A program made the position numbers and the translations under genes. A stretch of 64,000 nucleotides of DNA from Neoceratodus forsteri (taxonomy: Eukaryota > Chordata > Ceratodontiformes > Ceratodontidae): NCBI GenBank assembly GCA_016271365.2, contig CM057452.1, positions 823,948,001 through 824,012,000 on the forward strand, given 5' to 3'. This document shows, one piece after another, positions 31,801 to 43,100 of the stretch. Positions within the stretch are counted from its first letter, which is position 1; each line of letters begins with the position of its first letter. Below the pieces are notes generated by a model. It was given only the letters and a program-made list of their open reading frames with translations, was not told the DNA's origin and searched no databases.

Positions 31801-33639
31801 GCACGTAGCGCCGGTAGTGCCAACTCTGCTTCCTAGCGCTGCTGGCGTCCTACAGACATTCATCTTTTCACTTTACTTCTTTAGTTCACTTATGGCTTCA
31901 ACAAAAATCAAAGTTAGAATTTGGCCAGAACTGTTAAAAATTAGTCAGAAGGGGATTTTCAAACATTATTTTGGTGGTTCACTCAGTCGCTCATCCACTT
32001 CAGGATATCAGGCTACCAAGCAAAGCCCTTCTTCTACCCTCCAGCCGATTCACTCCCAAATAGAAAGTCTCATTTCCCAATCTTTCTTCCTCCAGACTTT
32101 ACTCTCCAGTCTTTCTGTTCTCATAAACTCTGGGGCTCCACTAATGCACTTTGAGCTTGCACACTGCCAAACCCTGCTCCCTCAATCCCCAGTGTCCACC
32201 ACAGACACCGAACAATGACCAGAGACACTAGGAAGAACTAAAAGGGGACAAATGATTGATTTAAGGTAGCATATCATATATAACTGATTTCTAAATCAAA
32301 TATCAAATCATATATCAAACAACTACCTTCCTAGGTAACAGTGACATAATGTTTATTGAAGATAAAATACCCATAAAACATAGTCTGAGGCGCTCCATAG
32401 ATGATCAGCACTTGCTCACCATCTTGCTTCCTCATGATATCTAGTCATGTGAATCAGTATCCTGAGTGAAAAAACAAAGAATAGTCAAGGCCATTGCTTT
32501 GCAGTTGTCCCTCTTCTAGCAGTTTGCTGGCTGATTGCTAGAGCCCTGAGGCTAAAGGGCATATGAAGTTATACACATGCACGGCATTGTTTCTGTACAA
32601 TGACATCTGCTAGCTCTTTCACAACGCTGCAGACAACAGTTTATATTTATAGCATTTAAAAGCAGTGACTGCAAGCACTGAAGCTAGTTGCAAATGAAGA
32701 CATACATCTTGACAGTAGCATCAGAATATTTTTTGTCATGCTTAACAGGACACAGGACATCACCGTATGCTTTCTCAGCCTCTCATTGCACCCATGACTC
32801 AGTATCCTCCTGTCCGTTAGCACTTTCAAAGATGTTCCATCTATTGCAAAGAAACTTAAACCTTTCATGTTTTTATAATATGGGTAATAACCTCCAACTA
32901 ACATTGGTTTGATCACCACTATCACTTGAGCATAAAATAAACTGAGCATGGTCCATGACTGCTGTTTGTATCAATCTGTTGGTGGAAAACCTTGTTGTAT
33001 AAGTCTTTAGACATAAACAGGAAATTAGTGTTTGACCATAAATCATGCCTTATTGAGCTGCATGTGAATTCTTTATCACACGTGTGCTGGTACCACTGCA
33101 TGACTAAGAAACCATGGTCTGCCATGCATATTTTCTCATGGTCCATGGCAGTAAAAAGGGGTTTTGCTATAGCCCTTCAGTGTATCCTTATCCCTGTACA
33201 GCAGAAAGTAAAAATCACAGACTAAGATAACTGATGTGTCCTTTTCTGCAGGGTTGCATGTTAACCTGTTGACTGCTGTTATCTACCCTGGGACCCCCCA
33301 TAAAAATGAGTGCTTGCATCTCATGAGGTTAACTCAGTTTGAGTAATTTAAAATAAAGAAAGAAAGAAAATATATAAAAAATGTTGCATTGTCTGCAGCT
33401 CCTGCTGCTCTTCTGGTTTCAGCCATTCTCTGGCTTTCTTAATTATAGTTTTGCAGCCTCTCAGTGCTGCTCCATACTTCTCTCTGGTCTGGAAGCAGTC
33501 TATCACAATCCAGCACTCATATACAGTAGTTTACTTTTGTTCAGAGTCCATTGTCTTAGGTCCCTGTTGAGGTAGGGGCACATGTTGGTCCTTTTTCCAT
33601 TATCACTTACAGGAATGCAAACTTTGCAACTACTTTAAG
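31801..33639. other. Unrecognised stretch
   Basis: No certain gene. A 147-codon plus-strand frame (31775-32218) starts just after the TATA-like motif but matches no family I know. Two overlapping minus-strand frames (33146-32922 and 32949-32656) look mildly protein-like but are unassigned. Around 33240-33375 the sequence ends in AATAAAGAAAGAAAGAAAA, which may be the tail of an unidentified retroposon. Confidence 0.35.
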
Positions 33640-33790
33640 AGCCTTCCTCAAGAGCACCACATGTGCTCTGCACATGTGGTGCTTTTCAGGGTCACCCTGA
33701 AAAAAGGACCTCTGGTTCCAGTGGGCCTACCCGGTTGCAAAAATGAAATAAATAAATAAATACATAAATAAATACATAAACAAATGAACA
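33640..33790 (+). mobile_element. LINE family A 3' end, short copy
   Basis: The last ~130 bases of a family A LINE: TCACCCTGAAAAAAGGACC (33691-33709), then AGTGGGCCTACCCGGTTGC and an AATA/CATA-type tail to about 33790. It closely matches 2140-2222. Severe 5' truncation is typical of LINE insertion. Confidence 0.75.
33653..33683. repeat. Perfect 14-bp hairpin
   Basis: AGCACCACATGTGC (33653-33666), TCT, GCACATGTGGTGCT (33670-33683). The arms are perfect reverse complements with a 3-base loop, immediately upstream of the family A 3' hairpin region. Confidence 0.9.
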
Positions 33791-33829
33791 GCCTCATGCA
33801 GCCACTCCAGAGCAATATACATCAGCTCC

Positions 33830-34190
33830 TTCATCCTGGTAGTTGTGGTCCATCTATGCTCCCTGTCACCAAGGAATAAGCTGCACAATGGCTGTCACTG
33901 CCACTTTTGACTTGCAATGGAGATGATCCCACCTCCACTTCTCAGAACAAGGTCAATAATGGTCTCAGTCCTAGTGCCCTCTGAGACATAATGCTGTTGG
34001 AAGCAGTCCTTAAAGGTGGTAGGGAATTTAGTTTCAGCCATGCCATTAGGCCTGTCAAGGTGTCTGCATACCTCTGGAGGAATGAAGCTGTCAGGCTTAC
34101 CACTGCATCCAACTTGGCTGCACTCATGTTTTCCCCAATCGGCTGCAGCTCAAGCACTCCTGAGCTGGTATAAGGCCTTAGCACACCCTG
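33830..34190 (-). pseudogene. LINE endonuclease C-terminal remnant
   Basis: Minus-strand reading gives TFKDCFQQHYVSEGTRTETI then IDLVLRSGG, and further down GSDSHCAAYS over a probable SDH-type motif. The phrase 'FQQHVxxGTRxxNxLDLVL' is characteristic of the last third of APE-type LINE endonucleases. Frames are broken, and the 80-codon open frame (33942-34184) reads mostly out of register. The LINE family is not identified. Confidence 0.45.
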
Positions 34191-34794
34191 GTGTGATTTC
34201 TTTTGCTCTCCTTTTCCCTTAGCTTTTCACAGATGGACTGTGTGGCACTGCTTGCCCCCTGATATCCTTCTTGTCCTTCACTGGGATTCCTTCTCTTACG
34301 AAGAAAACCACCAATCCCCATTCTGTAAGACATTTCCTTCTTGAATAGTCTATATCCCTCTCTCCTGAAACATAGTTGATGTTATTCAGTATTACGTATA
34401 GGAATATACTTTTTTTTTCTGGTGTTAAAGCATGCATATCCATTTCTCACACACAGTCCCTCTGACATTTGTCATGCATTTTATCTTTTAAATTACTGTA
34501 ACAGATGGACTTTGGCTCACATGCCTATTGAAACTACCCCTTCTACTTATTTAAATCTATCTCCCTCATGTGCCTCTCCAGACCAGCCTTAATCTCATTC
34601 AAGCTTTTCACAAATACAATACCATAACTTGTAGTAAACTAGTCTACACCCCCACCACTCTCTGAATGTAAGGCTTTTAGGTGGGTTTCTTTTAGCAAGT
34701 CTAGTTTAACACTCCTTTTTCAGCATGGTTAACATTTGTTGTCTTATAATGACAGGGTTTTTCCCATGCACACTCTATATAAACATCTTCAGCC
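34191..34794. other. Unrecognised stretch
   Basis: AT-rich sequence with no recognisable coding or repeat motif. The open frames here (34016-34222 plus, 34219-34443 minus) are short and unlike known proteins. Confidence 0.4.
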
Positions 34795-34854
34795 TACAGT
34801 ACTATATATAGTTTTGCCATAAAGGGGAAGAGCCCCCAACTGAGGAGGATACAG

Positions 34855-35350
34855 CTGCTGGTGGGGGACTCTATTTTTAGGGTGATAGACTTGGGAGTGG
34901 GGAAAGGAAGGGAGAGGAAGCTGAAGTGCCTGAGAAGTGCTTCAGCTTGGAAGGACAGAGAGCTCATCTAGAGGATTGCTAGGGTAGTAGTAGTTGGGAG
35001 GGAGATAAATGTCTTTTTCTGCCATGGGGACAAATGATCTAGCAAGGGACCAGGAATGGGCAGTGCAGGATAATTTCAAAGAACTTGGGAAGGGCCTCAA
35101 GCAGGTGGCATACATGGTGGCTTTTGCCAAAATGTTATCTGTGTCTCCATGGAGAGGAAACATTTCTCCACACCAGGGCATTTAATAACCGGTTGAAGAC
35201 ATAGTGCATGCAGGAGTGATTCAGCTGAATTGGGGACTGGGGCCAACCTGGGAGGATATGGGCCTCTATAGGAGAAATAGCTTGCATCCTTCCAGGAAAG
35301 AAACTCCTTAGTAGGAGGTTTAAATGCTGCTTGGATGAGCACTTAAACTA
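34855..35350 (+). pseudogene. CR1 ORF1 SGNH/GDSL-type esterase remnant
   Basis: LLVGDSIFRVIDLGVGK (34855-34905) carries the GDSI block with the nucleophile Ser. RKLKCLRSASAW follows, then, after a frameshift, GTNDLARDQEWAVQDNFKE (GTND at 35027-35038, block III), VSPWRGN, and LYRRNSLHPSRKET near the C-terminal block. CR1 ORF1 proteins are known to carry an esterase-like domain, whose exact role in retrotransposition is unsettled. Stops and frameshifts prevent a full product. The annotated minus-strand frames here are shadows. Confidence 0.7.
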
Positions 35351-35654
35351 GCTGGGGGTTGGAGGAAGGCTGTAAAGCCAAGGGAAGCAACAGTCGGCCC
35401 CCACAGATGATGAAGCATTTGGAAGGGAGGGCCAAAGGGGAATAAACTCCCCTAGGGCAGGGGTACAAAAAGACAGTAGTGGTGACAAGGCACAGGCAAA
35501 AGAGGGTACAAATCAGGTAAGCAAAAATAAAGGAAAAAGGGAGTTATGGAACAGACAAGGTAAAAAGGAAAGAGGTTGGTCAGATGGAGCTTCAGGGGAC
35601 AGAACAGACAGCAAGTAAGGGGAAGCAGGAAAGCAGACAGGGAATAAGGTATGG

Positions 35655-36320
35655 ACAGCCATGTTCACCAATGCAAGGAGTCTGGGAAATAATGTTCTAA
35701 ACCTGAACGCTATCATGATGGAGGCTAGCCCAAATTTGGGGGCCATAATGAAGTTGTGAAGCACTGAGCTCAATGACTGGGACATGGCCATACCTAGCTA
35801 CTCTCTGTTTTGAGAGACAGGGCAGGGAGGAGGGAAGGAGGGATTGTACTATATGTAAATAAGTGAATCAAGGCCATGGAGGCACAGGGTCACCCAGAGG
35901 AAAAGGAAGAGCTGGAGTTACTGTGGGTCATACTGGAGACAGACTCTGGGCCTCTGTCCATACCAGAGTAGAGTACAGACCTCCTGCACAGAAGAGGAGT
36001 AAGATAAGACTCCTGTGGAAGCCCTCATCAGAATGGCAAGTAAGGGAAAGTGCTACTCATTGGTGACTTCAATTTGCTAGATGTGGAGTGGAGCCTTCCA
36101 ATGGGTAATGTGCTATACACCCCAGTGGTAGGTACAGTACACTGTGCTGGTTTCCCTTCAGAGTTTACATATGAGAAGCAAAAGAACTGGTTGACACTAT
36201 GAACATGCTATTATACATAACTTCTTGGATAGTACAGGAGATGGTTATCTACTGAACCTGTGTCAGCACAGTAATACAGTCAAACGAGAGGGCCTTCCTG
36301 GCAATTGTACAATAGACCAG
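35655..36320 (+). pseudogene. CR1 endonuclease remnant
   Basis: AMFTNARSLGNNVLNLNAIM starts the domain (NARSL at 35670). The catalytic Glu region is damaged (GAIMKL in place of ITETW). NDWDMAIPSYSLF and a GRGRAGVTV-like stretch follow. GDFNLLDVEW is intact (GDFN at 36062-36073). The sequence fades near 36320. Several stops are present. Confidence 0.65.
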
Positions 36321-36947
36321 TAAATGTTACAGGAAGGTACAGAGCTACTGTATGATGTCTGAGTGGTTGTTATACAGCCCAAACTATGTCAAATAAAGTC
36401 ACTCTTACTACTAGTATGTGTGTTTATTTTGAGAGGTCCTCATCCTCACAATGCAAGCATTCCCCTTTTGCACTAGCCTCTAGCACTATTTGATCACAGT
36501 ATAAACTATGAATGCCTAGCTGCAGAAGGATGGTTTAAGTGTAGCTGAATCACAGATTCAGCCACTTACTATAAATGAGGTACAACCACAGAAGGACTTG
36601 GTAAATCTGGCACACTGCATCTCAACTGGCCTAGGCCTACCAAGTAGCATGGCTCAACCAGAGACTCAGAGGCTGGATTTCAGTTCACCTTTTCAGTAGA
36701 ACTGCAAAATGGTGGTCTAAGGTTTTTGACTGGATGACATCCTCCAGAAAAGTCAGGTTATGCTTAACTAACAGCGCCCAAAATATCATTGTATTTCACT
36801 ATTGAAGGGGAATACTTAATGCAGTCTCACTCAGTAAGAACATTCGTTTTAGTGTAAATTTGGCTGCCAGGGGCTAAGGATCCCTTTCTGAATGTACATT
36901 CAGACAAATGTACTGAGCTTTGACCAGTAGAAATGTGAACCTGGGGT
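36321..36947. other. Unrecognised stretch
   Basis: No coding or repeat family recognised. A CAAATAAAGTCACTC phrase near 36390 contains an AATAAA signal but no gene upstream supports its use. Confidence 0.35.
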
Positions 36948-37470
36948 TGTGTAGAAACATAGACAACAATTGCAGAAAAATACCACAGGTCCACCTAGTC
37001 TACCCAGAGTTCCCTGTCTGCCCTGACACCTACTGTTCATGCAGGGGGTTATCCCCCCAAGGCCAATCTCCTGCTCCCCTCCCTACTGTGTCCAACTTGA
37101 GCAACCACCAAACCCTTCACTCTGTCCCTGTCATGTTTGAAAACAGTTATGATCCTGGGGCCTTCTCCTTTCTCTGGCAGACTGTTTCATGGTTCCACCA
37201 CCCTTTTAATAAAATAGAACTTTCTCACATGCCTCTTAAACCTTCCCCTCACCAGTTTCCACCCATGACCTCAGATTCTTGGCTCTGCACTCATGCCAAA
37301 TAGTTCCCTGCAGTTCACCTTGTTTATTTCCTTCAGAAATTATTTGAAGGTCTCTCATCATAACCCCCACGCCTGGTTTCTAGTGAGTACATGCTAAGTG
37401 CTTTGAGATGATCTTCCTTAGATCTGCCCTTTGGCCCTGAATCATCTTAGTCACTCTGTTTTGGGCACTA
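36948..37470 (-). mobile_element. CR1 LINE 3' part of a split minus-strand copy
   Basis: The 3' end at 36948 reads GTTGTCTATGTTTCTAC on the sense strand, a CR1 octamer-type tail. Inside, RVTKMIQGQRADL marks the RT C-terminus near 37460. The continuation (LVRPHLKYCVLFWSPHLMKD) lies at 44565-44660, so about 7.1 kb of other sequence separates the halves, including a full L1/Tx1-like element. Confidence 0.75.
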
Positions 37471-37836
37471 GGTCAGAACACTGTCCACAACAACAGCACG
37501 TTCAAGAACTACACAGTAAAAATGGCATAGTTGAAAACAGTGCCCATGATAAATGCAACTTGGAATAATGGTGCTAGTGGTAGTGGTCCAAAAACACACA
37601 GAAGATCACTACCATGGCAAGAACACATAAGGAAACTTTTGGTTTTGTGAGGGGCTCTGCCCCTGCACTCCTCAACATGGGGGCTTCACTACCCTCAACC
37701 CGATATATATATAATCAAACTCCACAGGGGGATATAGAACTCAGGGATGGGGAGAAACCTCAAGGTGGGATTTTGTTGAGGAGGGAAGGGGAATCAGGCA
37801 GGATAACTGGGAGCAGACATGGTAGCCACACAAGTC
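37471..37836. other. Unrecognised flank of the L1/Tx1 insertion
   Basis: Unassigned sequence that ends in the left target duplication. With 44259-44564 it presumably formed one segment already inside the CR1 before the L1/Tx1 element arrived. No coding motif seen. Confidence 0.4.
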
Positions 37837-37852
37837 AGAAGGGGGGAGACAC
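37837..37852. repeat. Left 16-bp target-site duplication of the L1/Tx1 element
   Basis: AGAAGGGGGGAGACAC is identical to 44243-44258. It is followed at once by the element's first bases GGGGTCACGTG. Confidence 0.95.
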
Positions 37853-37855
37853 GGG

Positions 37856-37866
37856 GTCACGTGATG
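37856..37866 (+). promoter_or_regulatory. E-box at L1/Tx1 5' end
   Basis: GTCACGTGAT, with CACGTG at 37858-37863, lies 6 bases inside the element. It matches sites bound by USF/TFE-type factors and is a plausible part of the internal promoter. Function is inferred. Confidence 0.45.
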
Positions 37867-37992
37867 ACAGAGTGAAAGGCAGCAGCAACCTCCCGTAGTT
37901 CCGCACCTCCGATCGAGTAAACTTTATTTTTTGCCAAATCTCATCACAAACAGTGTGCCTTACCTATACCCTAAGGTCACTAGAACTTTGTA

Positions 37993-38868
37993 GTGGACAA
38001 TTGTCCTTTTAGAATGGACATCTTTATGAAGAAACTGACGCAGAGACACTCTCCACCAATGATGCCGGAAAAAGAGCAGGCCGTGAAGAGGCCTTGGCAC
38101 CAGCAGGTGAGAGACAGCAAAAACCCAGCCTCCTCTACAGCTCTATCAGAAGAGAGATTCCTGGAGGTAATGAGGCTGCTCCAAGAGTGCATTTCAGAGA
38201 TGGCAGAAGATATGCAGCAAATTAAAACCTCAATGCAGGCCCTGAGTTTGAGAGTGGGGGAATCAGAAGTTAAGATCACTTCATTAGAGAGAAAACAAGA
38301 AAGAAATGACGCAATGATTACACAACTTGGGAGAAGAGTGAAGAAACTCGAGGAAAAGTTAAAAGATCTTGAAGGGAGGAGTAGGAGAAATAACCTACTA
38401 ATTTTTGGTGTGCCAGAAAAAGAAGAGCTCGAACCTAACTTATTTCTCCAGAAATTCTTTTGAAAAGATAGCGGGCCTTCTCCAAATGGAGCGTGTTATT
38501 GAGCGAGCACACTGGTGCTACGACCTCCCCCGCCCCCCAGCTCTCCCCCACGACCCCTGATCTGTCACCTGCTCAACTATTTAGATAAGCAGCATATCCT
38601 GATGAAAATTAAAAATCTGCAAGAACTACTCTGGGAAGGACACCGGCTTAGGGTTACGCAAGACCTGCCCCAGTCGGTCAGAGCGAAATGGTAAGAAATG
38701 CATTCTATTGTCTCTAAATTGATCGCAGCTGGTAAACCCTTCAGAATGCAATATCCTAAAGTGCTCCAGATTAAACATCAAGATAAATGGATCTCTTTTG
38801 AAAGCAAAGAACAAGCCCTGACGGAGCTCCGAGAATTATTCCCGAACCTGTTCAAAGGAATGGAGTGA
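37993..38868 (+). pseudogene. L1/Tx1 ORF1 (RNA-binding protein)
   Basis: ORF1p coats the element RNA. The open part (37993-38463) has a heptad-rich coiled coil from about residue 60 (MAEDMQQIKTSMQALSLRVG to LEEKLKDLEG), then RSRRNNLLIFGVPEKEELE, the start of the RRM. After a frameshift near 38460, the C-terminal domain continues as ICHLLNYLDKQHILMKIKN, GHRLRVTQDLPQSVRAKW, a TAA-type stop, LIAAGKPFRMQYPKVLQIKH and ALTELRELFPNLFKGME, ending TGA at 38866-38868. An in-frame ATG at 38014 (MDIFMKKL) is an alternative start. Domain order matches vertebrate L1 ORF1p. Confidence 0.8.
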
Positions 38869-40162
38869 TAAAGAGGGGCACGATGCACCTGATGGAAGCT
38901 CGCAGTAACAGAGTGTCTGGACACATTAGTGCTTTGTTGGTCTAACTAATGACTCACAGGACATGGGAATTCAGCAGGTGGCCTGGGTTTTTGGTTTTTG
39001 TTTTTCTTTCTTACAGACAGTGGTCAAAGGTGGCCACGGAAGGTGTTCTAAGTCTACCCATCAGTGATTTCTAAGGGAGCGGTTCTTGGAGCCAGGCCTT
39101 TTTCTTTAGTGGATGCATCTTGGAACAGCTGTGGATTAACCAGAGGCTTCTTTTCCTTTGGGCCAGGAAGGATTGTACCTGGTGATGGCAGGAATCTTCT
39201 GTCTATAATAGCAGGACATGAGGACCGGAGAAACATTACAATGACACTGCCTGTTGGACCCTTGGGTTTTTTCTATTTTGCTCCTGGACGGTAGAATCGG
39301 TGGCTTTATTCCCATTTGAGCCTCTTGCCATTACGGAGATGTGAACTATATTCCAGTCATAATTTGATTTGGGTCTCTTCCCCTTTTGTCCAGCGGCCCA
39401 TCTGACTGGAAGGTGCATACAGTAAGGGAGAACAAACGGGACTGATCCAGATGCAACCCTGGGAGTGGCGAGTGTTTCACGAGTCATTTGGGCCACTTGA
39501 TAGCTTCCGTGGCTTCTGGCTGGGATATGTAGTGGCCGGAGGCATGGGGGTCTATAGCTCATGCGCTTGCTGAATCTAGTTACTGAGAGCAATAAGAACA
39601 ATCATATGGAGACTTATTGCAATAATCTAACCTCCTATTTTTTTTTCTTTTCAGTGTTATTACTTTGCTTCTCCCATGCCATTCTCTGTTAGGGGATCTC
39701 GACAGTGGGAAGCAAGTGACCTTAAATCCCTAACATTTGTTATGCAGGGTTATGTTCTGTCTGTTCTGATTTACATAATGTTTACATGCTAATTTCTAGT
39801 TAAGGAGATTGTCTAATTCACCTGGGTTGGGTATACTTTTTGTATAACGGAGGAGGGGGAGCGGGGGAGCATGGTGTGTATTACTCTGTGAGAAGACATT
39901 ATGCATCGCGGGTGTTTTTGGGAGTTGCAGTCTTGGAACTGGGGAGATCCAAGGACTAAGGAAAATGTTCTATTGGAAATGGAGGCAAACTGAGGGATAA
40001 GGGAGATAAATAATGAAAAGGACTTATTGGTGGGGAGGATGTCAAGTGTGCTAAAGTGGCTGATGCGATATACCACTGGAACAGGTTATCATACTAAGTC
40101 TAATTGGGTTATTGGGTTAAGTAAGGGAGCAACCCCTCAGAGTTTTTTTTTTTCTGCTGGCA

Positions 40163-43100
40163 ATGACTAGTCACTACAAGGTTATTAGTTGGAACATCAA
40201 GGGTGCCCAGGACAAGGGCAAAAGGTTGGTTATTCTCAGACACCTGCAGCAATTAAAGGCAGGGATAGCCGCCTTCAGGAAACGCACATGAAATGGGAAG
40301 ATGCTCAATTATTTATCAAAGCCTGAGTGGGACAGACTTTCGGGGCTGGGGGGTCTAGTAATAGTGGAGGAGTTATCATCCTCATAAACAGGAATATCCC
40401 CTTTATACTAAAGAGGGAAACATACGACCCCGATGGGAGATATATCATCTTTCTGGGCAGTATAGGACCGAATCCAATTCTAGTAGGAGCAATATATGGC
40501 CCAAATGGAGAGGCTTCTGACTTCTTTATTCGTTTATTGAGTATGGTAATCACTAACCCACCGGTGACAACTATAATGGGAAGGGATTGGAATGCGGTGC
40601 TGGACACGCAACTGGACAGATCTGACCAAGACGGGACCTCCCAACACAAAGGGCGCTCATGATCTGATGAATGGTGCAAATATCCTAGATGTATGGCGTG
40701 TGCTGCACCCTATGGAACGCCAATACACATTTTACTCTCCCCCACATAAATCACTATCCCGCATTGACTTTATATTATGAAGTTCTCAGTCATCTCCACA
40801 TATAGTTTGCTCTGAAATCCATGAGAGGGTCATTTCTGATCACTCGCCTGTCTCATTAACATTCCACTTTGGGGAAGCATATAGGAGGGACTTCGTTTGG
40901 AGGTTTAACAACCAGCTACTCCAGAAGCCTGAGACCATACAGCAGATAAGAGATTTTCTTACCAACTTCCTTTCAATAAATAGGGACTCAGTCTCAAGAA
41001 TTGACATAGTCTGGGCGGCAGCAAAATGCACCCTGAGAGGGGAATGCCTACGTTTGGAGTCTGTCAGATCCAGGCAACATAAATCCCAGCAAGACAAATT
41101 GCTCTCAGACATCCGGAGGCTGGAAGCTACTCTCAATAACAAGTCCCCCGATGCTGAATGGGCAACTCTGCATAGACTACAAGCCCAGTACTCAGCCCTA
41201 ATCACTCAGAAAGTAGAATTGTCACTGAGACGTACCAAAATCAAATATCTTGACGCTGGGGAAAAAGCTGGGAAGTTGTTAGCCCTGAGGCTCAGGCAGA
41301 TGGAGGCTTCACGCTTCATTGCCAGTCTCAAGGTGGGAAACCACCTTATTACGTCACCCAAAGAGGTGGTGGAGGAGATAAAGAATTACTATATGAGACT
41401 GTGTTCAGTCAATCAGGCAAGCCATCCCAATGTCCAGACCATCCGTAATTATTTAGCTACAGTAGAGTTGCCAACAGTGACACCTCAGAGTGCCCAAGTA
41501 TTGGGCAAACCAATAACAGTACAGGAGGTCACGCAGGCCATCCAGCAGCTCACACTGGATAGAGCACCGGGACCTGATAGTCTCCCCAACAACTTGTACA
41601 AAGCTTATACGCTAGAGCTCACCCCCCTGCTCACAGAGGTCTTCAATCATTGGCACTCTGAGGGCATGTCGGAAGACAGTTTTTTAAAAGCGTTGATCAC
41701 TCTCATCCCCAAGCCGAAGGACCCTTAACCCCGCTAGCTATCGTCCTATCTCACTGATCAACTCTGATATCAAGATCTTAGTGAAGGTCAAGGCCAATAG
41801 ATTAAGTCCGGTGCTCGCTACTCTCATTGGGTGGGAGCAAATTGGGTTTATGGCAGGAGATCATCTGTTGACCACATGCGAAGATCATGCATATCCTCGG
41901 TGGTCCAGGGTCTTGATTCCACGGCAATCTTGGTGTCACTGGACACCGAGAAGGCCTTCAGTATGGTCTCGTGGCACTTTTTATTCCAAGCAATGGTAGG
42001 ATATGGTCTCCCAGCTGAATTCATCAAGTGGGTTCAGATCCTGTACTCCTCCCCATCTGCACAGGTATGGTGCAATGGTACCCTTTCTGGCCCTTTTCAG
42101 CTTCAGAGGGGACAAGGCAGGGTGCCCGCTATCCCTCTCCTATTCAACCTTTACTTGGGCCCTCCTCAAGAAAATTAATGCCTCTCCTCAAATTAGAGGA
42201 ATTAAATTAGGGAACATCGGTATACTTTATCTGCCTATGTGGACGACTTGTTGATACATATGGAAGAGCCGGTAGTCGGGATCCCTGCACTGTTGAGGCT
42301 GATTAAGTCTTTTGGAGAGGTCTCTCACTGCAAACTAAATGTATCCAAATCCAAAGTCTTTCCCCTAAATGATAGGACCATCCGAGCGTCCATAGATGAC
42401 ACTGGACTGGAATGGGCACCAGATACTCTTACCTATTTAGGCATTCATTGGCTAGAGATCTCCCTGTCATGATGAAATTGAATCTCGCAGAAATACTCAA
42501 GTTTATTAAATCAGACTTGGAGAGATGGAACAATCTCCTGCTCACACTGTGGGGAGAGCTAACATAGTAAAATGAATGTCCTTCCCAGGGTTTTATACCC
42601 GGTTGAAATGTTAGGGTTCTAGCTTCCCAAAAAGTGGTTTAACTATTTACAGTCAGTCATAACTGCCTTTCTGTGGAAGGGCAAGAAAGCCAGACGCACA
42701 TACCACAAACTTACAGGGCCCAAAAGACAAGGCAGACTAGCACTACCCTCCTTTTTTACCTATTACTGTGCCCACCACCTCAGTAGGGTAGCTCATTGGT
42801 CAAGAACAGGACCAGACAGGGAGAATCAGGTGTATACTCCCTTGTGGCTGGAAATAGAACAGTCAATAAGTTCCCAGTTTCAGGGTAAGCTCACCTCTTT
42901 GTTTTATGTCAGTCCCCCGAAGCTCCCCAGTAAGTTGAAAAATACTCCCATAGGATGGTCAGTCCGAGCCCTCCAGCAGATACAAACATTTCTCTCATGC
43001 AACTGGCATATATCCTCGGATCAGCCTATTGTGGGTAATCCCCATTTTCAAATAGACCATAAACCCATATCGCCTCGGATTCTGGCCATTTCTAACTGAA

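Larger units (their letters stand above)
34795..36320 (+). mobile_element. CR1 LINE 5' part: ORF1 esterase and ORF2 endonuclease remains
   Basis: This is the only CR1 copy here that shows ORF1. ORF1 esterase remnants at 34855-35350 are followed by a linker and the ORF2 endonuclease from 35655 to about 36320. The RT and 3' end are absent, which is unusual for a LINE and implies later deletion or rearrangement. It is not simply the other half of the CR1 at 36948-37470, which runs on the opposite strand. Confidence 0.7.

Noticed and set aside
32656..33146. Possible transposase relic (MULE-like) on the minus strand
   Set aside because: Only a vague resemblance; no DDE residues or zinc finger could be placed.
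36380..36420. Possible LTR polyadenylation site (CAAATAAAGTCACTC)
   Set aside because: No paired LTR, primer-binding site or retroviral coding motif was found nearby.
34795..37470. CR1 5' part and CR1 3' part as one inverted element
   Set aside because: The 5' part is on the plus strand left of the minus-strand 3' end. Twin priming would place the inverted part on the other side, so two elements are more likely.
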